Source: Proteiniphilum propionicum (lineage in GTDB: Bacteria > Bacteroidota > Bacteroidia > Bacteroidales > Dysgonomonadaceae). Taken from it: DNA of 64,000 bases. The stretch lies in contig NZ_CP073586.1 of assembly GCF_022267555.1 (NCBI RefSeq), positions 3,824,501 through 3,888,500 on the forward strand. Direction: 5' to 3'. The notes under the pieces are model-generated. The model had not been told where the DNA came from. It ran no database searches and worked only from the letters and a program-made list of their open reading frames with translations. The first letter of the stretch is position 1; every line of letters starts with the position of its first letter. A program made the translations under genes and the position numbers. This document shows, piece by piece, positions 47,069-56,795 of this stretch.

Positions 47069-47776
47069 CTACAAATGTACCACTGTTCCTATATTATTGC
47101 CATCTATAAGCTTTTTAAGGTTACCGAAAGTGTCCATATCAAAAACCACTACAGGCAAGTTGTTCTCCTTGCACATGGTTGTAGCTGTCAGATCCATCAC
47201 TTTCAATCCTCTGTCGTAAACCTCATCGAACGAAATACTCCGGAACTTAGTGGCTGTGGGGTCTTTTTCGGGATCCGCCGTATAAACGCCATCTACACGG
47301 GTACCTTTAAGCATTGCATCAGCCTCTATCTCAATTGCTCGTAACGCAGATGCTGTATCTGTCGTAAAAAAAGGATTTCCGGTACCTCCGGCAATTATTG
47401 CTATCTCTCCTTTTTCCATAGCTTCAATAGCCTTCCACTTGGAATAGAATTCTCCTACCGGTTCCATTCGTACAGCTGTAAAAACACGGTTTTTTTGTCC
47501 CACAGAAACAAGTGCCGAGCTAAGTGCCAGGCTGTTGATTACTGTGGCAAGCATTCCCATCTGATCACCTTTCACACGGTCAAACCCTTTGGTAACACCG
47601 CTCACCCCCCTGAAAATATTGCCTCCACCAATCACAACAGCTATTTGTACACCCATATGTGAAACTTCTTTTATTTGTTCCGCATATTCTTCAAGGCGTA
47701 TTTCATCTATCCCGTACTGTTTGCCGCCCATAAGCGATTCACCGCTGAGCTTGAGTAAAATTCGTTTAAATTGCAT
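47069..47776 (-). CDS. pyrH: UMP kinase
   Basis: The 235-residue amino-acid-kinase-fold enzyme phosphorylates UMP. It has KRILLKLSGESLMGG, VIGGGNIFRG, GTGNPFFTTDTASALRAIEI and DGVYTADPEKDP, all typical of bacterial PyrH. The start follows 101 bases of gene-free DNA after birA. PyrH next to frr is a common order. Confidence 0.95.
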   Translation of the reverse strand: MQFKRILLKLSGESLMGGKQYGIDEIRLEEYAEQIKEVSHMGVQIAVVIGGGNIFRGVSGVTKGFDRVKGDQMGMLATVINSLALSSALVSVGQKNRVFTAVRMEPVGEFYSKWKAIEAMEKGEIAIIAGGTGNPFFTTDTASALRAIEIEADAMLKGTRVDGVYTADPEKDPTATKFRSISFDEVYDRGLKVMDLTATTMCKENNLPVVVFDMDTFGNLKKLIDGNNIGTVVHL

Positions 47777-47877
47777 ATATCATGTTTAATTATTTGAGTC
47801 CGAAATAAAAAAATCCAAAATATAAGACCTCTATTTGTACTTAACTCTGTTTTATTCATGAAGTATCTCATGTACAA

Positions 47878-48633
47878 TCATTCATCAATAAAAGCCACTT
47901 CTTTAAATGAGTATCTCCTCCTAACTTCATTTTCCAACGTTTTCAGTACTAAATGTCCCGTTGGCAGCACATTCTCAATTATGGCTTTAAATTTACCGTT
48001 TTTGTCTTCAAACCAATAATAATCGTTTATACGGTAGAGATCGAGCATATACTCATCCTCAATAGAATTGGTACCTCCATGCTCAAATTCACGATAGAGC
48101 ATAAAAAATTCCCTCATAAATATGTTAAATATGTATTCCATGTCCTGTTCCGATCCTGTAATTTGCTTCAGGGAAACCGGATTAGGCAAATCGGGCGGAA
48201 AAATCTGCTGATTTATGTTTATACCAATACCAATAACCGAGTTCTCAATTTGCTTTCCCTGTATATCGTTTTCTATGAGCATACCGCCTATCTTTTTGTC
48301 TTTCCAATAAATATCATTGGGCCATTTTATTCGGATGTCGCTTACAAACTGGTCCAGCGTATTTTTGACAGCCAGTGAAGCTATACGCGAAATAATAAAC
48401 TGTCCGTTAGCCTCCACGTTTTTTGGATATATCAGGAGGCTGAACAACAAGTTTTCTCCTTTCGAGGAAAACCATGATGTACCCATTTGTCCACGCCCCC
48501 CGGTCTGATATCCGGCAATCACAACCGACCCCTCTTCAGGATGTTCTTCCCTGGCAATTTTTTTTAGCATGAGGTTTGTTGAATCAACCTCATCGACCCT
48601 TATTGTTAGACGCTCTTTACTTAACTGATCCAT
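47878..48633 (-). CDS. birA: biotin-acetyl-CoA-carboxylase ligase
   Basis: The 251-residue enzyme joins biotin to its carrier lysine. Motifs are DEVDSTNLML, AGYQTGGRGQMGTSWFS (biotinyl-AMP loop), IKWPNDIYWKDKKIGGMLIE and VIGIGININQ. There is no N-terminal helix-turn-helix, so it is the non-repressor type. The first 17 bases overlap the end of the MmcQ-like gene. Confidence 0.94.
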   Translation of the reverse strand: MDQLSKERLTIRVDEVDSTNLMLKKIAREEHPEEGSVVIAGYQTGGRGQMGTSWFSSKGENLLFSLLIYPKNVEANGQFIISRIASLAVKNTLDQFVSDIRIKWPNDIYWKDKKIGGMLIENDIQGKQIENSVIGIGININQQIFPPDLPNPVSLKQITGSEQDMEYIFNIFMREFFMLYREFEHGGTNSIEDEYMLDLYRINDYYWFEDKNGKFKAIIENVLPTGHLVLKTLENEVRRRYSFKEVAFIDE

Positions 48634-48979
48634 AATATAGGTTTTGATGTTTTTTGGGTAATTTTTTAATTACCTCATCAACGGAATGATATATCCATTT
48701 TTTGAGTTCCATGTCGGGCATATCGCCATCGAGGTATATGGTGTTCCAATAGGTTTTGTTCATATGATAGGCACCTTCAACACACTCATATTCATCTCTT
48801 AACTTTATCGCCAGCTCAGGATCGCATTTCAGGGTAATGCTGAATCTGCCGGTATCAGTGGGAATCAGCGCAAACATCTTGCCCATAACCTTCATCACAA
48901 TGGTTACATCGTCAAACGGTGTTGTTGCTTCTGAACCATGAACAGCAAGGCAAAAATCGAAAAGCTCTTCTATATTCAT
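48617..48979 (-). CDS. MmcQ/YjbR-family protein
   Basis: The 120-residue protein has the CyaY-like fold family pattern: EELFDFCLAVHGSEATTPFDDVTIVMKVMGKMFALI and HMNKTYWNTIYLDGDMPDMELKKWI. Members bind DNA weakly in structural work; their cell role is unclear. The start at 48979 is preferred over 49027 since MNIEEL is the usual beginning. It overlaps birA by 17 bases. Confidence 0.85.
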   Translation of the reverse strand: MNIEELFDFCLAVHGSEATTPFDDVTIVMKVMGKMFALIPTDTGRFSITLKCDPELAIKLRDEYECVEGAYHMNKTYWNTIYLDGDMPDMELKKWIYHSVDEVIKKLPKKHQNLYYGSVK

Positions 48980-49088
48980 TGTCTTGAAGAATTCATAAAT
49001 TAAACCCATTCCACCATAGAAATGCAAACCCTAAGCTTCATGCAGCAAGTAGTAATAATGCAATCGCTACAATCAAGCTGCAATATGT

Positions 49089-49451
49089 TTACAGAAAGGG
49101 CAAAAAAGCATCTTCAATATGCTCCAGCTCAAATTGTTGCTTATTCCACACTACAGCCACAATATCGAACCGGGCAGGCTTATCTATACAATTCATTTTC
49201 AGATAAATGCCAGCCGCTTGAATCATACGCCGCATTCGATGCTTCCCAATGGAATCCTCAGGATTTCCCCACTCTGTAGATGTACGGGTTTTAACCTCTA
49301 CAAAAACGATATATTCACCCTCTTCCGAAATAATGTCGACTTCATAACCATGGCATTTCCAGTTTCTTTTAACAATACGGTGTCCTTTCGACTTTAAATA
49401 ATTCACCGCCGCATCTTCACCTTTCCATCCCAGTTCATTGTGTTCAGCCAT
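49089..49451 (-). CDS. YraN-family (UPF0102) nuclease-like protein
   Basis: The 120-residue protein has the predicted endonuclease fold of the UPF0102 group: LGWKGEDAAVNYLKSKGHRIVKRNW, the catalytic-type D and ExK in EVDIISEEGEYIVFVEVKTRTS, and RRMIQAAGIYLK. Its role is unknown, possibly DNA repair or uptake. The start at 49451 (MAEHNELG) fits the family better than the one at 49481. It lies upstream of the MmcQ-like gene on the same strand. Confidence 0.88.
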   Translation of the reverse strand: MAEHNELGWKGEDAAVNYLKSKGHRIVKRNWKCHGYEVDIISEEGEYIVFVEVKTRTSTEWGNPEDSIGKHRMRRMIQAAGIYLKMNCIDKPARFDIVAVVWNKQQFELEHIEDAFLPFL

Positions 49452-49619
49452 CTTTATTGTACCCAAAAAGCGTGTATACATCGTAAAAATACAAATTTAC
49501 ACCATAAATCCTTCTTTTTAGTGAAAATATTTTGTTTTTTTGTAACAGCAACGGGAAAGAGAATGCAACCTGTTATTAAACCCGTGTGTATTTGTATTAG
49601 GAATTTCAATAGTTGATTA

Positions 49620-49844
49620 ATGGGAATAAAGAGTTACAAGATTCAAGGCAGAACGAAAACACGCACTAAAAAGGCTGAGTTTATGCTCAACGACGAAGAG
49701 TATGATCTTATCCATTTCTATCTGAAAAAATATAAGATCACCAACCGATCCCGTTGGTTTCGCGAGACCGTTCTCAATCATGTACTGAGAAATATGGATC
49801 AGGATTATCCTACTCTTTTCGAAGAAAATGAGATGAGGCGATAA
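49620..49844 (+). CDS. small ribbon-helix-helix-like protein
   Basis: The 74-residue basic protein has a strand-like EFMLNDEEYDLIHFYLKKY followed by a helix-turn-helix-like KITNRSRWFRETVLNHVLR, which is the arrangement of ribbon-helix-helix DNA-binding proteins. I do not recognise the exact family. It lies 113 bases before tadA on the same strand and may be cotranscribed. Confidence 0.6.
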   Translation: MGIKSYKIQGRTKTRTKKAEFMLNDEEYDLIHFYLKKYKITNRSRWFRETVLNHVLRNMDQDYPTLFEENEMRR

Positions 49845-49957
49845 TAATTTTTTAATAATCTGTTCATTTAACATGCAAATATTGATTCATCGGTTGCTAT
49901 AACATATCATGGACACAGAATCAGATTATCAAACATAATAATACTGGAGGCAAAAAC

Positions 49958-50392
49958 GTGTTAGACGACGAATATTTTATGAGGCAGGCACTTCAGGAAG
50001 CTCATAAAGCACTTGAGAAGGAAGAAGTTCCCATTGGAGCCGTTATAGTTATTAATCAGCGCATTATAGCTCGCGCACACAATCTCACGGAGATGTTGAA
50101 TGATGTAACTGCACACGCCGAAATGCAGGCAATAACAGCTGCCGCCAATGTACTTGGAGGAAAATACCTCACTGACTGCACATTGTATGTAACAGTGGAA
50201 CCTTGTCCCATGTGCGCTGGTGCCCTTCGGTGGGCACAAATATCACGGATAGTTTACGGAGCACCGGATGAAAAAAGAGGGTATTCGCGCATCTCACCCT
50301 ATCTACTGCATCCAAAAACTACAGTCAACTCCGGCATTATGGCTGAAGATTGTGCTGATCTGATAAAGATGTTTTTTACACGTTTCAGGTAA
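49958..50392 (+). CDS. tadA: tRNA adenosine deaminase
   Basis: The 144-residue zinc deaminase converts the wobble adenosine of tRNA-Arg to inosine. The zinc site is HAEMQAI with PCPMCAGAL, and EEVPIGAVIV and EDCADLIKMFF are typical. The GTG start is set by GGAGG (49946-49950) seven bases upstream. A terminator follows at 50476. Confidence 0.92.
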   Translation: MLDDEYFMRQALQEAHKALEKEEVPIGAVIVINQRIIARAHNLTEMLNDVTAHAEMQAITAAANVLGGKYLTDCTLYVTVEPCPMCAGALRWAQISRIVYGAPDEKRGYSRISPYLLHPKTTVNSGIMAEDCADLIKMFFTRFR

Positions 50393-50475
50393 TCCGTTCA
50401 CAGTAAATGGGAAATAATCAATAAACGGAAATCTATTTTCCATTTTAGTAATTTTCGTAAAAAACTGCAAAATAT

Positions 50476-50516
50476 AAAGAGGGCAAACCAGATACAATTT
50501 TGATTTTACCCTCTTT
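50476..50516 (+). terminator. terminator after tadA
   Basis: AAAGAGGG (50476-50483) pairs with CCCTCTTT (50509-50516), and TT then ATC follow. The loop of 25 bases can fold further (CAAA with TTTT). The A-rich left side could make it work on both strands. Confidence 0.55.
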
Positions 50517-50565
50517 TATCCGTACTTTTATGGTAGACAAACACAAATACTCAAATCTCGAATAC

Positions 50566-50645
50566 TGAATTTGCTCCGAGAGTCCTTAATAACTACAAGC
50601 ATTATGCTCCGCTTGCAATGAAAGAGACATTTCAAAAGGTACTCA
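50566..50645. mobile_element. MITE-like element C, decayed
   Basis: The left end TGAATTTGCTCCGAGAGTCC resembles TGAGTCTGCTCCGAAAATCC of element A. The right part CTTGCAATGAAAGAGACATTT then ACTCA resembles TTTGCAATAAAAGAAACTTTT then ACTCA of element B. The flanks are ATAC and ATAT. It is 80 bases long, so it seems shortened and mutated. Confidence 0.5.
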
Positions 50646-50680
50646 ATATTTGTTTAATATTTGGAATTTATCTGATCTGG

Positions 50681-51229
50681 TCAGAACCTATAAACCCATT
50701 CAGCAAAAGCATTTACCCAACTTTGAAGAAACTTACGGGTGTCATCATTTTTCAGGCTGTTGTTTTCATCGAACAGCTGCAGCGAGTTCCCTATATATGC
50801 TTCCGGTTGCTGCATCATATATACGTTAAGGAAAACCATCGGCTGACGTAGTGCATGATTAGCTGATTCACCACCTAAGGCGCTCATTGAGCTGCTTACT
50901 ATTGCGCCCGGTTTGCCGCCCCATTTATTTTGCCCATAGGGTCTGGATGCCACATCAAGCGCATTTTTCATTACCCCTGAGATAGATCTGTTATATTCGG
51001 GGGTAAAGAATAGGAAACCATCGGCTTCGCCGATTTTCTTTCTAAACTCAATCCACTCTAAAGGTGGATTTAAATCGAGGTCTTCATTATAATGTGCAAG
51101 TTGCCCTATCTCAACAATCTCTAGATCAAGTGAATCTGGAGCTAATCTTATCACTTCATTTGCCAATTTTCTATTGGCCGATTCTTTACGAAGGCTGCCT
51201 ACCAATACGGCAATTTTCTTTTTACTCAT
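50681..51229 (-). CDS. NADPH-dependent FMN reductase family protein
   Basis: The 182-residue flavodoxin-fold protein has the FMN phosphate loop VGSLRKESANRKLA, the FFTPEYNRSISGVMKNALDVASRPYGQNKWGGKPGAIVSSS region and a helical end. Such enzymes reduce FMN, quinones or azo dyes with NAD(P)H. It stands alone with 350 gene-free bases upstream. Confidence 0.88.
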   Translation of the reverse strand: MSKKKIAVLVGSLRKESANRKLANEVIRLAPDSLDLEIVEIGQLAHYNEDLDLNPPLEWIEFRKKIGEADGFLFFTPEYNRSISGVMKNALDVASRPYGQNKWGGKPGAIVSSSMSALGGESANHALRQPMVFLNVYMMQQPEAYIGNSLQLFDENNSLKNDDTRKFLQSWVNAFAEWVYRF

Positions 51230-51582
51230 ATCTGAATCTTATTAAAGGTGCATTAATATTTATAGAAAATATTGAATGGAGATAACTCCATAAAATAATT
51301 AATATAATAACGTCATTATCACCTTTTTTGTTCCATAACAAATATTGATGAGCTATTGATACTGGTTTTCATAAAATATTTAAATATTTCTTGCCTGTTT
51401 GTCTTTCCGATAACCGGTGCATTTGTCCAAAAGATGAGTGCTGTCTTTTGTTTTGTCAAAACGAAGAAATATAATTTTTAAAATGAATTAAATCATTAAT
51501 TAATAGATATTTATATATTGAACAATTTACATATGAAAGATGGAAATAGCCATTATTTCGTAAACCCTCCGCTCGCCTGCTG
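51230..51582. other. gene-free AT-rich stretch
   Basis: This lies upstream of the FMN reductase gene and downstream of the DUF134 gene, both on the minus strand. No ORF, clear -33/-7 pair or strong hairpin is seen. TTTTGTCAAAAC near 51456 is a short palindrome. Confidence 0.4.
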
Positions 51583-51990
51583 CTATTCCTTCTCCCTGCT
51601 CAATTGAACAATATCTTCCGACTCACAGCTTCTGCAGTGATCAGCTTTTTTCATGGTAACCATCGTCTCATTGCAACTATGGCATTTATACCAATAATCA
51701 TCCGTTACATATGCCCCGCCTCTAAAAATAATCGCTCTTCCTTCAATTAGAGCTTTTGCCAGTTTTCTTCTCGCACCATCAAGCAGGCGTGTGAATGTGG
51801 GCCTGGAGACACCCATCTTTTCTGCTGCCTCCTCCTGGTAAAGACGTTCGTAGTCGGCCAACCTGATTGCTTCCAGCTCCTCATATTGGAGTACCACAGT
51901 ATCCAACTCCCTCCTGGGTACTCCGAACGGCTTATATCCATCCATCAATGGCGGTTTCATTACTCTTCTGTTTTTTCTCCTCTTTGGCAT
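51583..51990 (-). CDS. DUF134-family DNA-binding protein
   Basis: The 135-residue protein has a helix-turn-helix like sigma region 4 (YEELEAIRLADYERLYQEEAAEKMGVSRPTFTRLLDGARRKLAKALIEG) and a C-terminal zinc ribbon (CHSCNE, CRSCES). The DUF134 family is thought to regulate transcription, often beside redox or iron-molybdenum genes. Here it follows the oxidoreductase across 199 bases without a clear link. Confidence 0.88.
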   Translation of the reverse strand: MPKRRKNRRVMKPPLMDGYKPFGVPRRELDTVVLQYEELEAIRLADYERLYQEEAAEKMGVSRPTFTRLLDGARRKLAKALIEGRAIIFRGGAYVTDDYWYKCHSCNETMVTMKKADHCRSCESEDIVQLSREKE

Positions 51991-52189
51991 AATACGTTTC
52001 CTTTATAACAATCTGCTTTCTGCTTTAAATGTAACTTTTACAAAATAGAATATTTTAACAATACTTCGGTAATTATTTTTTAAACATCTGACAATCAGCA
52101 AAAAGTGCTACTGAGTTTTGGGCAGGTATACTTTGTTGCAAAGTAATGGATTACATGGTGTTTCAAAACTTTTTTACCGGAATATTTTT

Positions 52190-53563
52190 TTAAATTTTCG
52201 GCAATTTCCAGGGAGTTCTGTAATTGGCTTTAATTAAACTGTTCGCCTCATCACACCCTATGAACTTTCCTGCCTTAATATCCCAATCCAAAGCACTACC
52301 AACTCGGCAGGAGATATTTGCCATATGGCTAAGAATGGCAACTTCTGCACCAATAGCTACATCGGCATTGGGCAGTTTGCGCGAACGAATACTGTCAAGC
52401 ATATTACCAGCATGCAGATACAAACCTTTGCCCTGCCCTTTTCTTTTTTCCACAGCCTCCATGCGTAGCGTGTTGGGTCTCTTTTCGTCGTCACAAGGAT
52501 AGCAATAGGGGTAATTACGACTGTTGACAGCCTGTTCAGGCACCACTTCCCAGCCGTTGCGTGTAAGAATTAGCGTACCATTTTCACCAAGGAAAGCAAC
52601 ACCCTCACGCAGCCCGAACAACCCTGTTCCTATTCCACAAGCATGATCCCAAATAATATTGAAACCCGGATACTTATAGGTCACCATCAGAGTGTCGGGT
52701 GTCTCCATGGCATCATCGGGGTATCCATACTTTCCGCCGGCTCCATAAACATATGAAGGCAATCCAACATTCATTCCCTTCATCGCGTAATCGAGCAAGT
52801 GCACCCCCCAGTCTGCCATCAATCCGCCGGCATAATCCCAGAAGAAGCGAAAGTTATAATGAAATCTGTTCTGATTAAAATCGCGCTTTGGTGCAGGACC
52901 CAACCACATGTCGTAATCTACACCGGCAGGGGGTTGCGAATCGGGCACTACCGGCAGTGTCCATTTGCTGGTCTGATAAGCCCACACTTTAACGGTTCGC
53001 ACACGTCCCAGTTGTCCACTTTGCACATAAGCTGCAGCTTCATCCCAGTGAGGATCGCTCCGCTGCCATTGCCCTACCTGCACAATCCGGTTATATTTTC
53101 TGGCAGCCTTAACCATCAGCCCACACTCTTCAATGGTGTTGGCAAGAGGCTTTTCTACGTATACATCTTTACCTGCTTCACAGGCTGCAATCAGCTGCAG
53201 GCAATGCCAGTGGTCGGGGGTGCCGATAATTACCATATCCACATCTTTGTTATCTATTACCCGGCGCCAGTCCTTAACCAGTTGTGGTGGTTTTTTACCG
53301 GTTAGCTTCTCCAAGTCAGCCGCACGCTTATAGAGCCACTGATCATCCACATCACATATAGAGATACATTCAGTTTCCGGGTATTGCAAGAACGCTTTCA
53401 GGTTGCTCCAACCCTGATTGCGGCAGCCTATCAGGCCTATTTTGATTTTATTCCCGGGAGTTGTCTTCCCATATATTGAAGAAAATGATTTCCCCATCAA
53501 CGGAGTTAAACTTAAACCGGTTGCTGTAACAGCAGATTTTTTCAAGAAATTTCGTCTATCCAT
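52190..53563 (-). CDS. Tat-exported Gfo/Idh/MocA-family oxidoreductase
   Basis: The 457-residue protein begins with a twin-arginine signal (MDRRNFLKKSAVTATGLSLTPLMG). The Rossmann motif is IGLIGCRNQGWSNLKAFL, and the active-site lysine lies in the usual EKPLANT; the GXXXXWGVH pattern is seen as LMADWGVHLLDYA. It should act on a sugar or polyol in the periplasm using a bound nicotinamide cofactor. It has no operon partner. It differs from the GH109-type gene at 12981 in lacking the GGHGGMDF motif. Confidence 0.88.
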   Translation of the reverse strand: MDRRNFLKKSAVTATGLSLTPLMGKSFSSIYGKTTPGNKIKIGLIGCRNQGWSNLKAFLQYPETECISICDVDDQWLYKRAADLEKLTGKKPPQLVKDWRRVIDNKDVDMVIIGTPDHWHCLQLIAACEAGKDVYVEKPLANTIEECGLMVKAARKYNRIVQVGQWQRSDPHWDEAAAYVQSGQLGRVRTVKVWAYQTSKWTLPVVPDSQPPAGVDYDMWLGPAPKRDFNQNRFHYNFRFFWDYAGGLMADWGVHLLDYAMKGMNVGLPSYVYGAGGKYGYPDDAMETPDTLMVTYKYPGFNIIWDHACGIGTGLFGLREGVAFLGENGTLILTRNGWEVVPEQAVNSRNYPYCYPCDDEKRPNTLRMEAVEKRKGQGKGLYLHAGNMLDSIRSRKLPNADVAIGAEVAILSHMANISCRVGSALDWDIKAGKFIGCDEANSLIKANYRTPWKLPKI

Positions 53564-54049
53564 GATAATTGCAGTTTAAAATTCGCATTGCGCATTTAAA
53601 AATACTTTATGATTCTACCAAAAACAAGGCTTCTGTTGAAGCCGGTGGGTTTGAGGTATATAAAACCTATGATAAGGCAAAGATAATAAAGTTAGGATAA
53701 GTAAAATAATAATTAGAGTCTTAAACACCATTAACAATACAGTCATGTTCTGATCGCACTGGTTCAAGACAAAGATAGGAAAGTGTATATTGGCACCATT
53801 AACATATCAGTTGACGAAACAGATATGCTCTGATCAGGAAAACAAACCATACCGCACAACTTTGTTTAGGGTCAGTATAACTCTGAATAAATAGTTGTTC
53901 TTTGTTTTATAATATTTTGAAGCGTCCACGGGCAATAAAAGAGCTATTTTTAGTATCTTTGCAGCTTTAAATTAGTAATTATAGATTACGTAAAGTAGTC
54001 GCAGGTATAACTTACACGTAATATGCAAACCGTAACCCGAAACTCGAAT
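53564..54049. other. gene-free region upstream of metG
   Basis: It holds no ORF. CACCATTAACA occurs twice (about 53728 and 53798), each followed by ATG and TCTGATC, which is an imperfect local repeat. A -7-like TATCTTTG stands at 53954-53961, but the TTTG partner is not seen at the right distance. Confidence 0.5.
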
Positions 54050-56092
54050 ATGTCAAAAAAGTTTAAACGTACTCTTATTACATCAGCCCTGCCATATGCT
54101 AATGGCCCGGTACACATCGGCCACTTGGCTGGGGTATATGTACCAGCCGATATCTATTCCCGCTATCTGCGCCTCAAAGGAGAAGAGGCACTTTTTATAG
54201 GAGGATCCGATGAACACGGTATTCCAATCACTATAAAAGCCAGGAAGGAGGGAGTTACGCCTCAAGATATAGTGGACCGCTACCATAAACTGATTAAAAA
54301 ATCGTTTGAAGAGTTCGGTATCACATTCGATATATACTCGCGTACCACATCAGAGATTCACAAAAAGACAGCATCGGACTTTTTCCAGACACTTTATGAA
54401 AAAGGAGAATTCGAGGAACAGGAGAGTGAACAATATTATGATGAAGAAGCGGGCCAGTTTCTGGCAGACCGTTATATCACTGGCACCTGTCCCCATTGCG
54501 GAAACAAAAATGCCTATGGCGATCAGTGTGAACAGTGCGGCACTTCACTAAGCCCCAACGACCTGATCAACCCGAAATCGACTCTCAGCGGCAGTGTCCC
54601 GGTAATGCGTAAAACAAAACACTGGTACCTTCCTCTCAATAAACATGAGGCATGGCTACGACAGTGGATCCTTGAAGATCACAAAGAGTGGAAAAGCAAT
54701 GTGTATGGACAGTGCAAATCATGGCTCGATCTTGGACTGCAGCCGCGTGCCGTTAGCCGTGATCTCGACTGGGGTGTCCCTGTTCCTGTGGAAGGAGCTG
54801 AAGGTAAGGTGCTTTATGTTTGGTTCGATGCACCCATAGGATACATCTCAAACACAAAAGAGCTGTTACCCGATGAATGGGAAAAGTGGTGGAAAGATAA
54901 AGAAACCAGATTAGTACATTTCATAGGTAAAGATAATATTGTTTTCCACTGCATTGTTTTTCCGTCTATGCTCAAAGCGGAAGGGACCTTTAACCTGCCT
55001 GACAATGTGCCTGCCAACGAATTTCTGAACCTTGAAGGTGATAAAATATCCACATCACGCAACTGGGCAGTATGGCTGCACGAATATCTGGAAGAGTTTC
55101 CCGGTAAACAGGATGTGCTTCGCTATGTGCTCACCGCCAACGCTCCCGAGACCAAAGACAACGACTTCACATGGAAAGACTTCCAGGCGCGCAATAACAA
55201 CGAACTGGTGGCGGTGCTGGGTAACTTTGTGAACCGGGCGCTGGTACTCACCCAGAAGTATTTCGACAACAAGGTTCCTGCTGCCGGGGAGCTTACCCAA
55301 TATGACCGGGAAACCATTGAAGAGGCGCAGAAAGTGAGAGCGGCTGTAGAGTATAATCTCGATAACTATCACTTTCGGGAAGCACAAAAAGAGGCGATGA
55401 ACCTGGCACGGATCGGGAACAAGTATCTGGCCGACTCCGAACCTTGGAAAACGGCTAAAACCGATATGAACCGCACAGCTACTATACTTAACATAGCATT
55501 GCAGATTACAGCCAATCTGGCAATTGTATTTGAACCATTTTTGCCGTTTTCATCGGTAAAACTCCGTTCTTTTCTTAACGTAGGCAACTTGCAATGGGAT
55601 GACCTTGGCAACTTCAACCTGCTTCCGGAGAAACATATGTTGGGAAAATCAGAGCTCCTATTCGAAAAAATAGAAGACGTGGTTATTGAAAAACAAATAC
55701 AGAAACTGCTCGATACGAAAAAGGCAAACGAGGAGAGTGAATACAAGGCGGAAGCTGTAAAAGAGAGCGTGCAGTTCAACACTTTCGAAAAGTTGGATAT
55801 ACGTGTAGGGACGGTGCTGGAATGCGAGAAAGTACCAAAAGCAGATAAGCTACTTCGTTTTCTGCTCGACGATGGGCTGCAAAAACGGACCATTCTCTCC
55901 GGAATAGCAAACTACTACCCTAATCCTGAAGAGCTGGTGGGTAAGCAGGTTTGTTTTATTGCCAATCTGGAACCACGTAAAATGAGGGGAATAGTTTCAG
56001 AGGGAATGATTCTTTCAGCTGAAAATTTTGATGGAGCACTTGCACTTGTATCACCAACAAAAGAGGTATTGCCAGGTAGTAAAGTATTATAA
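54050..56092 (+). CDS. metG: methionyl-tRNA synthetase
   Basis: The 680-residue enzyme charges tRNA-Met. It has [14 protein letters not shown] (HIGH signature), a zinc knuckle ([17 protein letters not shown]), the KMSKS equivalent KISTSRN, and a C-terminal tRNA-binding domain ([24 protein letters not shown]) for dimer formation. The start at 54050 (MSKKFKRT) matches relatives; an in-frame ATG at 54023 adds 9 residues. It is monocistronic. Confidence 0.95.
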   Translation: MSKKFKRTLITSALPYANGPVHIGHLAGVYVPADIYSRYLRLKGEEALFIGGSDEHGIPITIKARKEGVTPQDIVDRYHKLIKKSFEEFGITFDIYSRTTSEIHKKTASDFFQTLYEKGEFEEQESEQYYDEEAGQFLADRYITGTCPHCGNKNAYGDQCEQCGTSLSPNDLINPKSTLSGSVPVMRKTKHWYLPLNKHEAWLRQWILEDHKEWKSNVYGQCKSWLDLGLQPRAVSRDLDWGVPVPVEGAEGKVLYVWFDAPIGYISNTKELLPDEWEKWWKDKETRLVHFIGKDNIVFHCIVFPSMLKAEGTFNLPDNVPANEFLNLEGDKISTSRNWAVWLHEYLEEFPGKQDVLRYVLTANAPETKDNDFTWKDFQARNNNELVAVLGNFVNRALVLTQKYFDNKVPAAGELTQYDRETIEEAQKVRAAVEYNLDNYHFREAQKEAMNLARIGNKYLADSEPWKTAKTDMNRTATILNIALQITANLAIVFEPFLPFSSVKLRSFLNVGNLQWDDLGNFNLLPEKHMLGKSELLFEKIEDVVIEKQIQKLLDTKKANEESEYKAEAVKESVQFNTFEKLDIRVGTVLECEKVPKADKLLRFLLDDGLQKRTILSGIANYYPNPEELVGKQVCFIANLEPRKMRGIVSEGMILSAENFDGALALVSPTKEVLPGSKVL

Positions 56093-56230
56093 AATAAAAA
56101 AACTGTTCAGGCTTCGCACAGAAGGTATAAAAGATAATTGTTTTTATATTTTAATCCTTCCTTTGTAACTTTTTTGCGTTTTTTGCGTTTTAATAATGTA
56201 GTATCATTTAAAATTTTATAAATATAATTT

Positions 56231-56788
56231 ATGAAAAAGATTACACTTTTCGTCTTTTTATTACTTATCTCTACGTCACTGTTTGCGCAGAGAATATACA
56301 GGTCAACTGATTTCAATACATCAAGTGATATTCCATTGAATGAGGTAAAAATTAACCTTCCATTTACAATTTTCGCTACCTATCCTGAAATTTCGTATGA
56401 ACGGATTTTAAACAGTGATATAAGTGTGGGAGCTACATTGGGAGTGGGGTTAGACACTGATCGATACCCATATGACTATGCATTTACACCACACTTCCGC
56501 TGGTTTTTCGGTGGAAATACAGAATCGATGCAAAAATATGCTGCCGGATTTTTTATAGAGGCAAATGGTTCTGTGTACTCTCAGGTAATGGAGAATGGTT
56601 CAGATTTTGGCGGTAGTGAAGTGTCTAAATTGGGATCGGGTCTTGGATTAGCCGTTGGCTGGAAATACGTTACATTGAACAATTGGGTAGGAGAAATCTA
56701 TTTGGGAGGTGGCAGGAATTTTATAAAAAACGACTATGATGAAGTTGCATACCCCCGTTTTGGAATTTCCATCGGGAAGAGATTCTGA
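56231..56788 (+). CDS. small outer membrane beta-barrel protein
   Basis: The 185-residue product has a signal peptide (MKKITLFVFLLLISTSLFAQ) and alternating strands, with aromatic ends (GWKYVTLNNWVGEIYLGGG, YPRFGISIGKRF at the C-terminus) as in DUF3575-like barrels. The terminal phenylalanine suits BAM insertion. The function is unknown. It ends 7 bases before the end of the convergent symporter remnant. Confidence 0.65.
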   Translation: MKKITLFVFLLLISTSLFAQRIYRSTDFNTSSDIPLNEVKINLPFTIFATYPEISYERILNSDISVGATLGVGLDTDRYPYDYAFTPHFRWFFGGNTESMQKYAAGFFIEANGSVYSQVMENGSDFGGSEVSKLGSGLGLAVGWKYVTLNNWVGEIYLGGGRNFIKNDYDEVAYPRFGISIGKRF

Positions 56789-56795
56789 AGAATTT

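Noticed and set aside
53954-53961. Full -33/-7 promoter for metG
   Set aside because: The -7-like TATCTTTG is present, but no TTTG stands 19-21 bases upstream.
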